Assembly: GCA_012184525.1 (NCBI GenBank)
Contig: WOFQ01000009.1
Span: forward strand, 434,001 to 498,000
Origin: Xenoacremonium recifei
Lineage: Eukaryota > Ascomycota > Sordariomycetes > Hypocreales > Nectriaceae
DNA length: 64,000 nt
Direction: 5' to 3'
Positions 43,398-53,772 of this stretch are shown one piece after another. The position numbers and the translations under genes are program-made. The notes below the pieces were generated by a model. The model was not told where the DNA came from. It saw only the letters and a program-made list of their open reading frames with translations, and searched no databases. The first letter of the stretch is position 1; every line of letters begins with the position of its first letter.

Positions 43398-45907
43398 GGC
43401 GGCTCGTCGTAGGCGGCGCACCGGGACACTCGCAGGAGTATAGCCAGGAAGCAAGCCGCGATATCAACAGCCGTGTCCAGACGACGGGCGCAAGGGGCGG
43501 CTATAAAGACGGAGCAAGGACGGAGTACGGAGCACGGAGAGGTGGAGGACGACGACGACAACGACGATGAGTGGGCGAGAAGCAGAGGGAGGTTGAGGCT
43601 GTGCACGGGCGGCGACGGCGGCGATGGCGCTGGCGTTGGCGGGCGGCCAGAGAGGGCCCGAAGCCAGAACAGAGACAGAGAGCGAGCAACAGTCCCGTCA
43701 GAGCAGCGTCTCGTTTGAGGCTGGGCCTAGTTAGGGAACTGGCCTGGCGCTGGTTTGCTTGCTTGCGGGTGGGCTGGCTGGGCGGCTCCCCGCTTCCAAT
43801 GGCGAGGAGGAGGCAAGGCAAGGCCAGGCAAGGCAAGGCGAGGGCCGGCAACGGGAGGGGAGGCACGCACGCGACGAGGCGCCGGGCGGGCGAGCGAATG
43901 CCAGAGAGAGCGAAACCGCCAGCAACGAGCAGAGGCGGCGGAAAGCGACGATGACGACGTGAAGCCCCGGGCGGGAGATGGATGGAGGAGGAGGATGGCT
44001 GGTGGATGCGAGCTGTCTGTCTGGGTTTGGGTTTGGGTTTTTGGAGAATAGAATGGCCGAGAAGGAGAGTTGGTTCTGGTTCAGTTCAGTTACAGTGGTG
44101 TATGCTCTGACAATGCCCTGAAGCCCAGGTCGTGGTGGAGGGGAGGGAGCCCAAAAGCGGGCAGCCGCGGGGAGGTACCTCCATAGCGCCATCCGCGTAC
44201 CCGGACGGCTGCAGCTGCGCGCTCAGTGACTTGCGCGGGAATGCGCGGGTACTTCCAGCGTTGGCGGGGGGCTCCAAGTTGACGATTGCGGCACAGACCT
44301 CCGGTCAATCCTCCCGCGCCCTGCGCTGTGCTGGAGCTGCGCTGGAGCTGACCCGACGTGAATGGAACAGGGCAAGCCTGGCCTGGCCTGGACCGGCCGG
44401 GGATCGCTGCCCGCGCCAGTGGGTTCGTTGGTTTGGTCTGGTTCCATTTGGCGCGCCCTTTTGCTAGCTGCAATACCAGCGCTGCATGTCGTCGTCCTGG
44501 GCCAGCAAGATGGATCGATAATCTTGCAGTCTCAGCGAATCGACCGAGTCTGCTGAATCCGGACGGCATAATTGTCAATCAATCTGACTTTCCTTTCTGT
44601 GCAGTCCAGTCCAGTCCAGGCCCTAGCCTTCCATTCGCTCGGCTCCGTCCCGTTCTGGCAAGGCCTGTGCCATCGGCTGAGCCACCCACAAGGACGTCAA
44701 CTAAGCTTCAACGCCACGAGAATATGTCATGCCCCGGCTTTCCGTCGTCAGCATTTCTAAGTCGGTCTGTCTGGTCTTCGAGAACACGCCATGCACGCTG
44801 CTTAGACGAACAGCTCAGGATGGGATGCCAGCCACGCCTCGCCACCTGCAACCAAACAAATCAGACCCTTTATCTTCAGCACGTCTTCAGCCGTATCTTG
44901 TCTGAGACTGACTGTCTTTTATGTAATTAGCATCCAACCCAGTCTCCGAATATCGGGGACTTGTGTCCCGCCAGAAACGACACCCGGATTCCGAGTTGAA
45001 TACTCTCCCACAGATATACGCTGGACTATTCGTAGCTAAATGTCCTTTGGGGTCTGACGGCACGTCTGAATTGAGCCGAAGGAACCAGATCCTGCCTGTA
45101 TCAGCGTCCCAAGGATTCCACACCTTTCCCTCCGGCTGCAGCTCGCAGGGTTTCAACACGCCCAAGCGCCTGAACTTGTGACGCTTCCTGGCGCAGCATA
45201 AAACGACCTCATACTGCGACCGCACCCGGATAAACAAACGAGTGCTCAAGGCCAGACGCTTAAAAATAGAAATGTCTTGAAGTGGAAAATACGTGCGAGC
45301 TTCTCCCGAGTCTACAGGCGGCGTATTGAGAACAGAGTGATGTCAGACTTGCCGGGATGTGCCCACGGCATGCTCGGCGCCAGACCTCCAACTCTACGTA
45401 CGTCAGCCAGTCAGTGCTGGATCTGACAGCTCCTCATGTTTACCCGCGTAATTGTGGATGAATGCATAGTTACTAAACGGTTATCCTCGTCTTCGTCGTC
45501 TAAGTGGACAATCGTTCACTCTTTGTCACATGGTATCTTTACCAGACTGCTTAATTTCTAGCTAGCTAGACTTTCTCTTGAGTTCCCGTTATCAAACACA
45601 TGGTTGCCATTTACCCTAGGCATCATCTTAGAAAATCAGTCCTAAACTCCGGTCCTCGCGTTGAAATCGTGACATGACGATTGTCCTTCCCTCCGGTCCA
45701 ATACTATACATCCTCTTTTTTTCTTTCCTATATCTTCCCGTGAGCTGATTTCCCAAAGCATGGATGCGAGCCGTGGCCACTGCTCCATTACAAGAAAAAC
45801 GGTCGCTCTCCATTCGCCTCGGGAAAGTCTCCCACAACAAAATCTTCGGGTGAATCAACTATAACCGGGCGTCCGAGAACAGGCGCACCATAAAAATATC
45901 CCTGTTC
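43398..45907. promoter_or_regulatory. 2.5-kb gene-free stretch upstream of RSP5
   Basis: GC-rich and purine-rich near 43400-44000, with pentamer-like aaggc repeats (43810-43842) and GGGTTT copies (44025-44043). The 5' leader and promoter of RSP5 must lie at its left end, and the 3' UTR of the poly(A)-binding gene at its right end. Open frames here (up to about 190 codons) are low-complexity or lack any recognisable motif. Confidence 0.4.
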
Positions 45908-46634
45908 CTAATAGGGGGCGTAACCTCTGCCGCGGCCACGGTAGCCACCTCGATATCCGCCGCGGAAGCCACCGCCTCGGCCCCCGAAACCTCGCCCACC
46001 ACGGAAGCCACCACGGCCACGGCCACGGCTCATACCAGGCACGTTGGTGCGCTTGGGCGTGACTTTGATGTTGCGACCTTTGAAGACGCTTTCGTTGAGG
46101 ACCAGGGCCTGAGCAACTAGGCTGGGTTCCGTAAACTCAACGTAGGCATACCTAGTTATCCATGTGTTAGTCTCGATGCACCATGAGAAACAACTGACGA
46201 CGTTGACTTACCCCTTGGGTTGACCTGTGAACTTGTCAAGGAGAATCGTGACGCGGTTAATGGAACCGCAGCTCTGGAAGTGGCCCTGGATCTCCTCAGG
46301 AGACGCAGAGTAATCGACGTTCCCTACAAAAATACTTCGGGCGTCAATTGATTCTTTGTCATCCGCAAGGTCCGCCGACTGCTGCTCAAGGGACGCCTGC
46401 ATTTCACGCAGTTTCTTTGCCTCCTCTTCCATCTCTGCCACTCGCTTCTTCATGGCACTGATCTCATCCTAGTAGGGCGCCTTGTCAGCTCCTGGTGGTG
46501 TCCACCTCTTATCGCGCCAAACGCACCTCCTCGCTGCCATCATTCGCATTCATTTCATTATCATGTTGTTCGTGGTCAAGGTCCTGTTGCTGTTCCGCGA
46601 CGGGCGGCTCCTCGGGCTTGCCGGAGTCAGACAT
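45908..46634 (-). CDS. Nuclear poly(A)-binding protein, Pab2/PABPN1 type (202 aa)
   Basis: Three exons: 46634-46527, 46468-46212 and 46151-45908 (introns of 58 and 60 nt). The acidic N-terminus (MSDSGKPEEPPVAEQQQD) is followed by a coiled coil (MKKRVAEMEEEAKKLREMQA) and one RRM. RNP2 is SIFVGNVDY and RNP1 lies at GYAYVEF, across the last splice junction. The C-terminus is an Arg/Gly repeat (GRGRGGFRGGRGFGGRGG) ending GRGYAPY, a likely target of arginine methylation. This acidic-coil-RRM-RGG order is that of fission yeast Pab2 and human PABPN1. Family knowledge: nuclear poly(A) binding, linked to tail length and RNA surveillance. Length and every domain are intact. Confidence 0.94.
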
Positions 46635-47524
46635 GATGATCGTGGTCGGGTACTAGTGCCTGATATCTTTCGCAGAAGTTAGCTCATGCCAGCTTCTAGT
46701 TTTCATGATGAAAGCTTGTAAGAAACTTGGTGATGGAAGCAGAGCTCCACATCCTCTACAAGTAGGCGCAAGCCGCAATAGCAAAACGCAATCAAGGTAA
46801 CTCGACGGAGAGCAGGACGTCCACTCACAGGCAGATCAAAATTCAAGTCGCAAGTTCGCGAATGATCGAAAAGATCTCAGAGCTCAAAGGCGCCAACAAG
46901 CAGGATGTTGAAAGAAAGAGGATGAAGAGAAGGAGCGGCTGAAATGGAAGTCAAGATGTCAAAGAAACGGAGCTCCTTCCTCGCAACGCGACAAGCCGTC
47001 CCTCGGGGGTGGGGTCGAAAACCGAGGATCAGCCGGGAGGTTCATGCAGTCACTGAGATGCCGAGCTTTAGTCAGCCATCCACATCTAGGGTATCAGATA
47101 GCTTTAAAGATTCAGCGAAGAATGCAAACGCGTTCCTATCTATTATGATTCGAGCTAATAACACCAAATCTGTAACGCGTCTGGCTATAACGTCATACTT
47201 ATGGTTTCTGCAGTCGCCCAAGGACGAGAAGCACCTCGTGGTCATGACAGTATTGGAAAAGGGCCAAGAACTTACTTCTCGGCCGTGTTCATTATGGGTA
47301 TTGAATGCACTATGTATTCTCCTTTCCTCGCCTCAAAAAGTTGCTAGGCATAAATGCGTGACCCCCGACATCCACGAAATGCAGTCATTACGTCCTTCAA
47401 ACGCCGCCCATGCGCTATGCTAGTCTTGCGTCCGTCTGTAAACATGCCCCAACACCACCAACAATGCTCCGTTGTGAAAGTCCCAAGATATTTACGGTAT
47501 GAAGCTCAAGGCGTGATTCAAATC
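46635..47524. other. Gene-free stretch between the Pab2-type and HAPSTR1-like genes
   Basis: It contains the Pab2-type promoter and the 3' end of the next minus-strand gene. A 159-codon frame at 46944 has no recognisable motif and is probably chance. Confidence 0.4.
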
Positions 47525-48277
47525 TCACGCGTGTCGGTTTCGCTTTGGACCGTTGCCAAACGGATCCTTTCCTCCTCCAAGCCCAGCGTAGTCGAAAATT
47601 TCGTCAAAGTTCAGCTTTCGCTTCGTTCCTGCTCGTTGACCATAGTGAGCCGAAGACCTCGATCCTGATCGACTCGAACCAGCGTTCAGCCGTGATTTAG
47701 CTAGTCGGTTCGCTGCGAGAGACGAGCCATCTTGGGCTCTCGAGTCGGAAAGATCGAGGTTTGCGATATTCGGATATGCGTGAGACGACTGATACGTAAA
47801 GTTGTCAAGACTCGGTACGACGATAGGTTCGGGGATGAGAGCGGGCTCTTCGACGATGGGAAGGATTGTTGGAGGCGCTGAATCGTTGCGCACCTGCGTC
47901 GAAGGTTGGGGGACGGGAGTTGCCCGAGTAAGCTCTGGGGAGGAGGCAGTTTCGGCTTTGTCGACCTCGTCCTCACTCTCTGTGTTCTGCGAGCTGCCAT
48001 CTCGTCTCTCGGTAACCCATCGTCGGATCGTCGACCCTTCGCCATAGCTAAGCCCAATCTTTTCCTTGTCCAGGTATGCCAGAAGGTCGTCAAGGCACTC
48101 CTGGTATCCGTCCAGCCGTGCCTTTGACTGCACTGAAGTAGAGGTTCTGTAGAGCTTGGTCACAGAGAGGGCCGCTTCCTTAAAAACTCTGAGAAGCTCT
48201 TCCGGGGATTCGATCTGGGACGACTGTCTGGCCGCAGAGCCCGGGAGGGAATTTCCGAGTCCCCGCATCGACTCCAT
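47525..48277 (-). CDS. HAPSTR1/C16orf72-like protein (DUF4588 family, 250 aa)
   Basis: One exon. The start at 48277 (MESMRGLGNSLPGS) is the first ATG; the frame is open a little further only through a GTG. The N-terminal half is the conserved part: ESPEELLRVFKEAALSVTKL, then SKARLDGYQECLDDLLAYLD and GSTIRRWVTERRDG. This matches the family of human C16orf72 (HAPSTR1), which in animals binds the ligase HUWE1 and supports stress responses. The middle is disordered and Ser/Pro-rich. The C-terminus carries a short basic motif (GTKRKLNFDEIFDYAGL) that could serve nuclear import. A matching Huwe1/Tom1 partner is not in this window. The role in fungi is unknown to me. Confidence 0.75.
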   Translation of the reverse strand: MESMRGLGNSLPGSAARQSSQIESPEELLRVFKEAALSVTKLYRTSTSVQSKARLDGYQECLDDLLAYLDKEKIGLSYGEGSTIRRWVTERRDGSSQNTESEDEVDKAETASSPELTRATPVPQPSTQVRNDSAPPTILPIVEEPALIPEPIVVPSLDNFTYQSSHAYPNIANLDLSDSRAQDGSSLAANRLAKSRLNAGSSRSGSRSSAHYGQRAGTKRKLNFDEIFDYAGLGGGKDPFGNGPKRNRHA

Positions 48278-49740
48278 GACAACAAAACGGCAACAGGGAA
48301 GCACTCGGTATTGACTGGTCCTTTGAGTCAGTAGACATATTCACGTTTCTGCGCTGTGTGGAGAGAGGTTGGGCTTACCGATGGTAGGTAAGGCTTGCGG
48401 TGTTTGGGGCAAGCAAAATCGCAAATCTCGCTGGCAAAGCCGAGTGACCCAAACACGAGATCGGTCCGGTTAGGGGAGCAGAAGACAAAGGAATGTAGAG
48501 GGTTGGAGAGAGTGTCGGTGCGAAGCGTTGAGCTCCTTGGCGAGATGATGTGCAGTCCTTGGAGGATTTGGCAGATGGAGGTAGGTAGGGTGGAAGACGT
48601 TCCGCCACCAAATGGAAGCAGCGGCTGACGCTGCCAGAAAATCGAGGGGTACTGCACGTGGGGCGGTTGGGTTCGGTCACGTGGCGTGCATCACCTCACT
48701 AACATTACACGGGTGGCACAAAGTCGGCAAACACGCTTCAGCACGGCAATGAGAGGATAATAGAGAGCAGTGATTAAGTGTTACTCGAGTCCGATACGTT
48801 CGTTTTTAATCCAGCTTTGTGGTGCTGCCCCGTACTTGACTTAGGTAGTGGCTGCTTTGCTGATGTTTCGCGGCGGACAAGTAACTCCTAGGAATTCTAG
48901 AATCCAGATGCGGAAAATGAGCGAATGGGAATTTGTTCCATGGGCCTCCTAGATGAACAAAATGAACAGAGTGAGCTGGTCAGAATGGGCGAAGCAGGAA
49001 ACCCTGGGTTACTTGCTGGGTTTGAGTTACCTTGGATTCCGATATTGGCGGCTTCAACCATGGACTGGGTCAGGCCATATATATATGATTACTTAACTCT
49101 AAGAAATATGCTCTCTTTTTTAAAGTTTCTCTATTTACAAGTCACAGCCAAATAGAACGCGCTGTAAGCCAGTTGATGCGACCGGATGGATATCATGAAC
49201 CTGACAAGGGCCCTGGCGGTTTCCCCCACATCAGATGTCGTAAGTAAAATAGCGAGTAGATTCAAAGGCACAGCTATGCCTCAATAACAAGCTTCGGGGA
49301 AGGGCGACGATCAATAGGCGATTCTGAATGTGAGAGTGTCCTCCATGGCTGCTCAGATCCTCCCACTTTGGCGTGAGAAATGGTGTAAATCGAGGCGTTG
49401 GAATCCATGCCCATCCTCGCCCAAGTGGAGGCTAGCCCGTGATCGGCCCCACTGCCGCTCCTTGGGCAAGTGCGTGCGCGAGCCGCTCCAGACGCCTTCC
49501 CTGCCGACACACCTCGAAAAAACATTTACACCTCTTCTTTCTCACCCTCGAAGCTGATTCAGCCACGTTGACGTCGGGACTCTCAACCTTCGCATCGCCC
49601 GTCATCTCCAACGTCCAATATCGGCCTCGTCTGACCAATTCAGCCCTTGTTCGCCCTATTCAAGCTCGCGTTCGAACGCGTCTCAGGGTGCCAGGTCGCG
49701 TAAAGAGGCCCTGCCAGCCACGATCGCAGTCGCAGTCGCC
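48278..49740. promoter_or_regulatory. Divergent promoter region of the HAPSTR1-like and ISWI genes
   Basis: About 1.46 kb without recognised coding sequence. It must contain both promoters; the ISWI side is CT-rich near 49690-49740. AT-rich stretches lie near 49080-49140. Confidence 0.4.
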
Positions 49741-52700
49741 ATGGCGCCTCGACCTTCAGCTGGCGCGGTAGACACCGACGCGTCCATGTCTGACGCGGCG
49801 GATCATCGCCATGTTGAAGAGATGGTCAGTTGATCCTATACAAATCGTCGTCTCAGCTGCCCGGCTGCTAACACTGTTCTTGAAGGAGGTCGACGAAACT
49901 CCCGATTACACCGATTCCGATACGAACCCGAACACTACAGCCAGCAGCGTTGCCGGAGACATCCCTGCCGATGGTCGCAAGCGACGCACCGAGGTCAATC
50001 AATTGCGTCGAAGCATCTTCGGCAAGAAGCATGACCGTCTGGGCGAGTCAAAGGCAAGCAAATGATCAAGCTCATCTCAAGTCTCGGCACAGTAGATCTG
50101 ACTTAGGCAACCAACAGGAAGATGACACCATTCGAAGATTCCGATACCTCCTTGGTCTCACTGACCTGTTCCGACACTTCATCGAGAACAACCCCGACCC
50201 CAAGATCCGCGACATCATGGCCGAGATCGATCGTCAGAATGCCGAATCTGCAAAGGGCAGGAAAGGCGCCGGAAGGCAAGGTGGCGCGAGTGTCGATCGG
50301 CGACGACGGACTGAAGCTGAAGAAGATGCCGAGCTGCTCAAAGATGAAAGGCATGGCGGCTCAGCGGAGACGGTCTTCCGCGAATCCCCGACTTTCATCC
50401 ATGGTACCATGCGAGACTACCAAGTTGCTGGCCTGAATTGGCTGATTTCTCTGCATGAGAATGGTATTTCCGGTATTCTCGCAGACGAGATGGGTCTCGG
50501 GAAAACGCTGCAGACCATTTCTTTCCTTGGCTACCTCCGCCACATCGTCGATATTACGGGCCCGCATTTGGTCATCGTGCCCAAGTCGACTCTCGACAAC
50601 TGGAAGAGAGAGTTCGCCAAATGGACTCCGGAAGTCAACGTTCTCGTGCTTCAGGGTGCCAAGGATGAACGACATAACCTCATCAATGAACGACTTGTGG
50701 ACGAAAAGTTCGATGTATGCATCACAAGTTACGAGATGGTGCTCCGCGAAAAGGCGCACTTGAAGAAGTTTGCCTGGGAGTACATCATCATTGATGAGGC
50801 ACACCGCATCAAGAACGAAGAATCGTCTCTTTCTCAGGTCATCCGACTTTTCACATCCCGAAACCGACTGCTGATCACCGGCACTCCGCTGCAAAACAAC
50901 CTCCACGAGTTGTGGGCGCTTCTCAACTTCCTTCTTCCAGATGTCTTTGGAGACTCCGAGTCGTTCGATCAGTGGTTCTCCGGCCAAGACCGTGATCAGG
51001 ACACCGTTGTCCAGCAACTTCACCGAGTCCTGCGCCCCTTTTTACTGCGCCGCGTCAAGAGTGACGTGGAGAAGAGCCTTCTGCCAAAGAAGGAGGTCAA
51101 TGTATACCTCGGCATGTCTGCGATGCAAGTGAAGTGGTACCAAAAGATTCTCGAAAAGGATATTGATGCCGTCAACGGAGCTGGTGGCAAGCGGGAATCT
51201 AAAACTCGACTTCTGAACATCGTTATGCAACTGCGAAAGTGTTGCAATCACCCGTATCTGTTCGAAGGAGCTGAGCCTGGTCCCCCATATACCACGGACG
51301 AGCATCTAGTCTTCAATGCGGGAAAGATGGTTGTTCTGGACAAACTCCTAAAGCGACTACAGACCCAGGGAAGCCGAGTTCTCATCTTCTCACAAATGAG
51401 CCGATTGCTCGATATTCTCGAGGATTACTGCGTCTTCCGTCAGTACAAGTATTGTCGCATTGATGGTGGTACTGCCCACGAAGACCGAATTGCAGCCATC
51501 GATGAATACAACAAACCCGGATCAGAGAAGTTCATCTTCCTGTTGACAACTCGTGCCGGTGGACTGGGAATCAACCTGACCACTGCGGACATTGTCATCC
51601 TCTATGACAGTGACTGGAATCCCCAAGCTGATCTCCAAGCTATGGATCGAGCGCATCGAATTGGACAGACGAAACAAGTGGTCGTTTACCGCTTCGTGAC
51701 AGATAATGCAATCGAAGAGAAGGTTCTCGAGAGAGCTGCACAGAAGCTCCGACTGGACCAGCTGGTTATCCAACAAGGACGAGCCCAGATTGCGGCCAAG
51801 GCTGCTGCAAACAAGCAAGAGCTCTTGAACATGATTCAGCATGGAGCCGGAGAGGTCTTCAAACACAAGGGACCTACCGGCGATATGTTTGACAAGGAGG
51901 GAGAGATGGGCGATGATGACATCGATGCAATCCTCTCTCGTGGTGAGGACCGAACGAAACAGCTGAACGCGAAATACGAAAAGCTGGGAATCGATGATTT
52001 GCAGAAATTCACCTCTGAGTCGGCTTACGAATGGAACGGTGAGAACTTTGCCAACACGAAGAAGAACGTTGGCATGACTTGGATCAACCCGGCCAAGCGA
52101 GAACGCAACCAACAATCGTACTCGATGGACAAGTACTTCAGACAAACCATGTATCCCAACCCCAAAGCAGATGCCAAACCCAAGGCCCCACGAGCGCCCA
52201 AGCAGGTTCCAGTCCACGACTACCAGTTCTATCCTCCTCGCCTACGAGAGCTTCAGGACAGAGAGACGGCATTTTACCGCAAGGAGATTGGTTACAAAGT
52301 TCCACTTCCAGATGGCGACGATGAGAATCTAGCTGAGCGGGAGGCCGAGAGGGCCCAGGAGCAGAAAGAAATCGACGAGGCCACGCCGCTAACCGAGGAA
52401 GAACGAGAAGAAAAGGAGACTCTCGCTCTAGAAGGATTCGGCGACTGGAACAAGCGAGATTTCCAGCAGTTTGTCAACGGCTCGGGCAAATACGGCCGCA
52501 CCGACTATGAGGGTATCTCGCAGGAAATCGATAGCAAGGAGCCGGCAGAGATCAAGGTCTACGCCAAGGTCTTCTGGCAGCGATACACGGAGATCGGCGA
52601 TTATCCCAAGTACATCAAGACCATTGAGGACGGCGAAGAGCGCACCCGAAAGATCGAGCACCAGCGCAAGCTCCTGCGGAAGAAGATGCAGCAGTACCGC

Positions 52701-53255
52701 GTCCCGCTGCAGCAGCTCAAGATCAACTACTCGGTGTCGACGACCAACAAGAAGGTGTATACCGAAGAGGAGGACCGCTTCCTCCTCGTCCTTCTGGACC
52801 GATACGGCATCGATTCAGAGGGCCTGTACGATAAGATGCGCGATGCCATTCGCGACTCCCCCCTGTTCCGCTTCGACTGGTTCTTCCTGAGCCGCAGCTC
52901 CATCGAGCTGTCCCGTCGCTGTACAACCCTGATCACTACAATCGTGAAGGAATTTGAAGATGTGCCCGCCCGCGGCGCAAACGGCGTCAACGGCAAGTCG
53001 AAGCGGGAGCCTGACGATGAGAACGATGAGGATAGTATCCTGGGAATGGCGCCGGCTAAGAAACGGGCAAAGAACGGCGTTAAGGTATGTCTTCTAACCA
53101 CCCGTGTGCTAGATGTAGTGCTAACGATCTCGCAGAACAAAGCTCTCGACAACGTCCGCTCAAGCAAGGCCAGCTCGGCTGCCCCCTCGCGAGCCTCCAG
53201 CGTGGCCTCCAACGCGTCCAACGGCCGCGGCAAGAAGGGCCGGAAGACGAGGTAA
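49741..53255 (+). CDS. ISWI-family chromatin remodelling ATPase (1112 aa)
   Basis: Four exons: 49741-49824, 49886-50053, 50118-53084 and 53136-53255. Intron 2 (50054-50117) begins with GC rather than GT (aag|gcaagc...cag); it restores the frame across GESKEDDTIRRFRYLLG. An AutoN-like basic patch (VDRRRRTEAEED) precedes the Snf2 ATPase lobe with Walker A DEMGLGKT (207-214) and Walker B DEAH (309-312). The helicase C lobe includes RAGGLGINLTTADIV and DRAHRIGQTKQV. The C-terminal HAND-SANT-SLIDE region is present (YEWNGENFANTKK, GFGDWNKRDFQQFVNG, then TNKKVYTEEEDRFLL). Family knowledge: slides nucleosomes to set spacing. Exon 4 encodes a Ser/Ala-rich basic tail. Intron 3 (53085-53135) is 51 nt and free of stops. 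Confidence 0.95.
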
Positions 53256-53772
53256 TGCGTGAAAGTCCCGTCAGGGGATGTGTATTGGTCAGGTCTGGCG
53301 TTTGAGGTCTTTGTAGGTCGGCAATGGTTGTGGATAAAGGCATGTATCGAGAGATAGAGGACAGATGTTTGTTCAGGGGGGACACGGCTATGTATCGGTT
53401 AGGAATAGAAATTGAGTCACAATACGACATCACTTCGGAACAGACAAACATCGTTATACCAGCACCGCATGCCCTCGCATGCTCCAACATGTATTTATTA
53501 CCAACGCAAAAACTACCATGCATGCGTCAAGAGAATCCAGTCCCCCCGACCCTTCCATTTCTTATCCTCCCCTGCTGGAGGTCCTCTGCCTAGGACAAAA
53601 CAAAACACATCCTGCTAGCCCGTGAACCCAAAACCATCCAACCCTTTTTGGTGTATGCGTAGACTATGTAGTGGCGCAAGTGCACGCCGCGGTATGAACA
53701 AGAGATAAAGAAAATATCTTAAAAGAGAGAACGACGCTGCCGCCGCCGACGCAAGCGAACGCGCAACGTTCT
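53256..53772. other. 3' intergenic stretch between ISWI and NUP133
   Basis: Both genes end here (convergent). No gene was recognised. 3' UTRs of both probably fill it. Confidence 0.45.

Noticed and set aside
44025..44043. GGGTTT copies as a telomere or interstitial telomere repeat
   Set aside because: Only about three copies of a unit unlike the usual fungal TTAGGG; treated as a simple repeat.
43731..44192. 153-codon minus-strand frame upstream of RSP5
   Set aside because: It is low-complexity (Pro, Ser, Ala) over purine-rich repeats and probably leader sequence.
44887..45249. 120-codon minus-strand frame
   Set aside because: No recognisable motif, no supporting exons, and a length compatible with chance.
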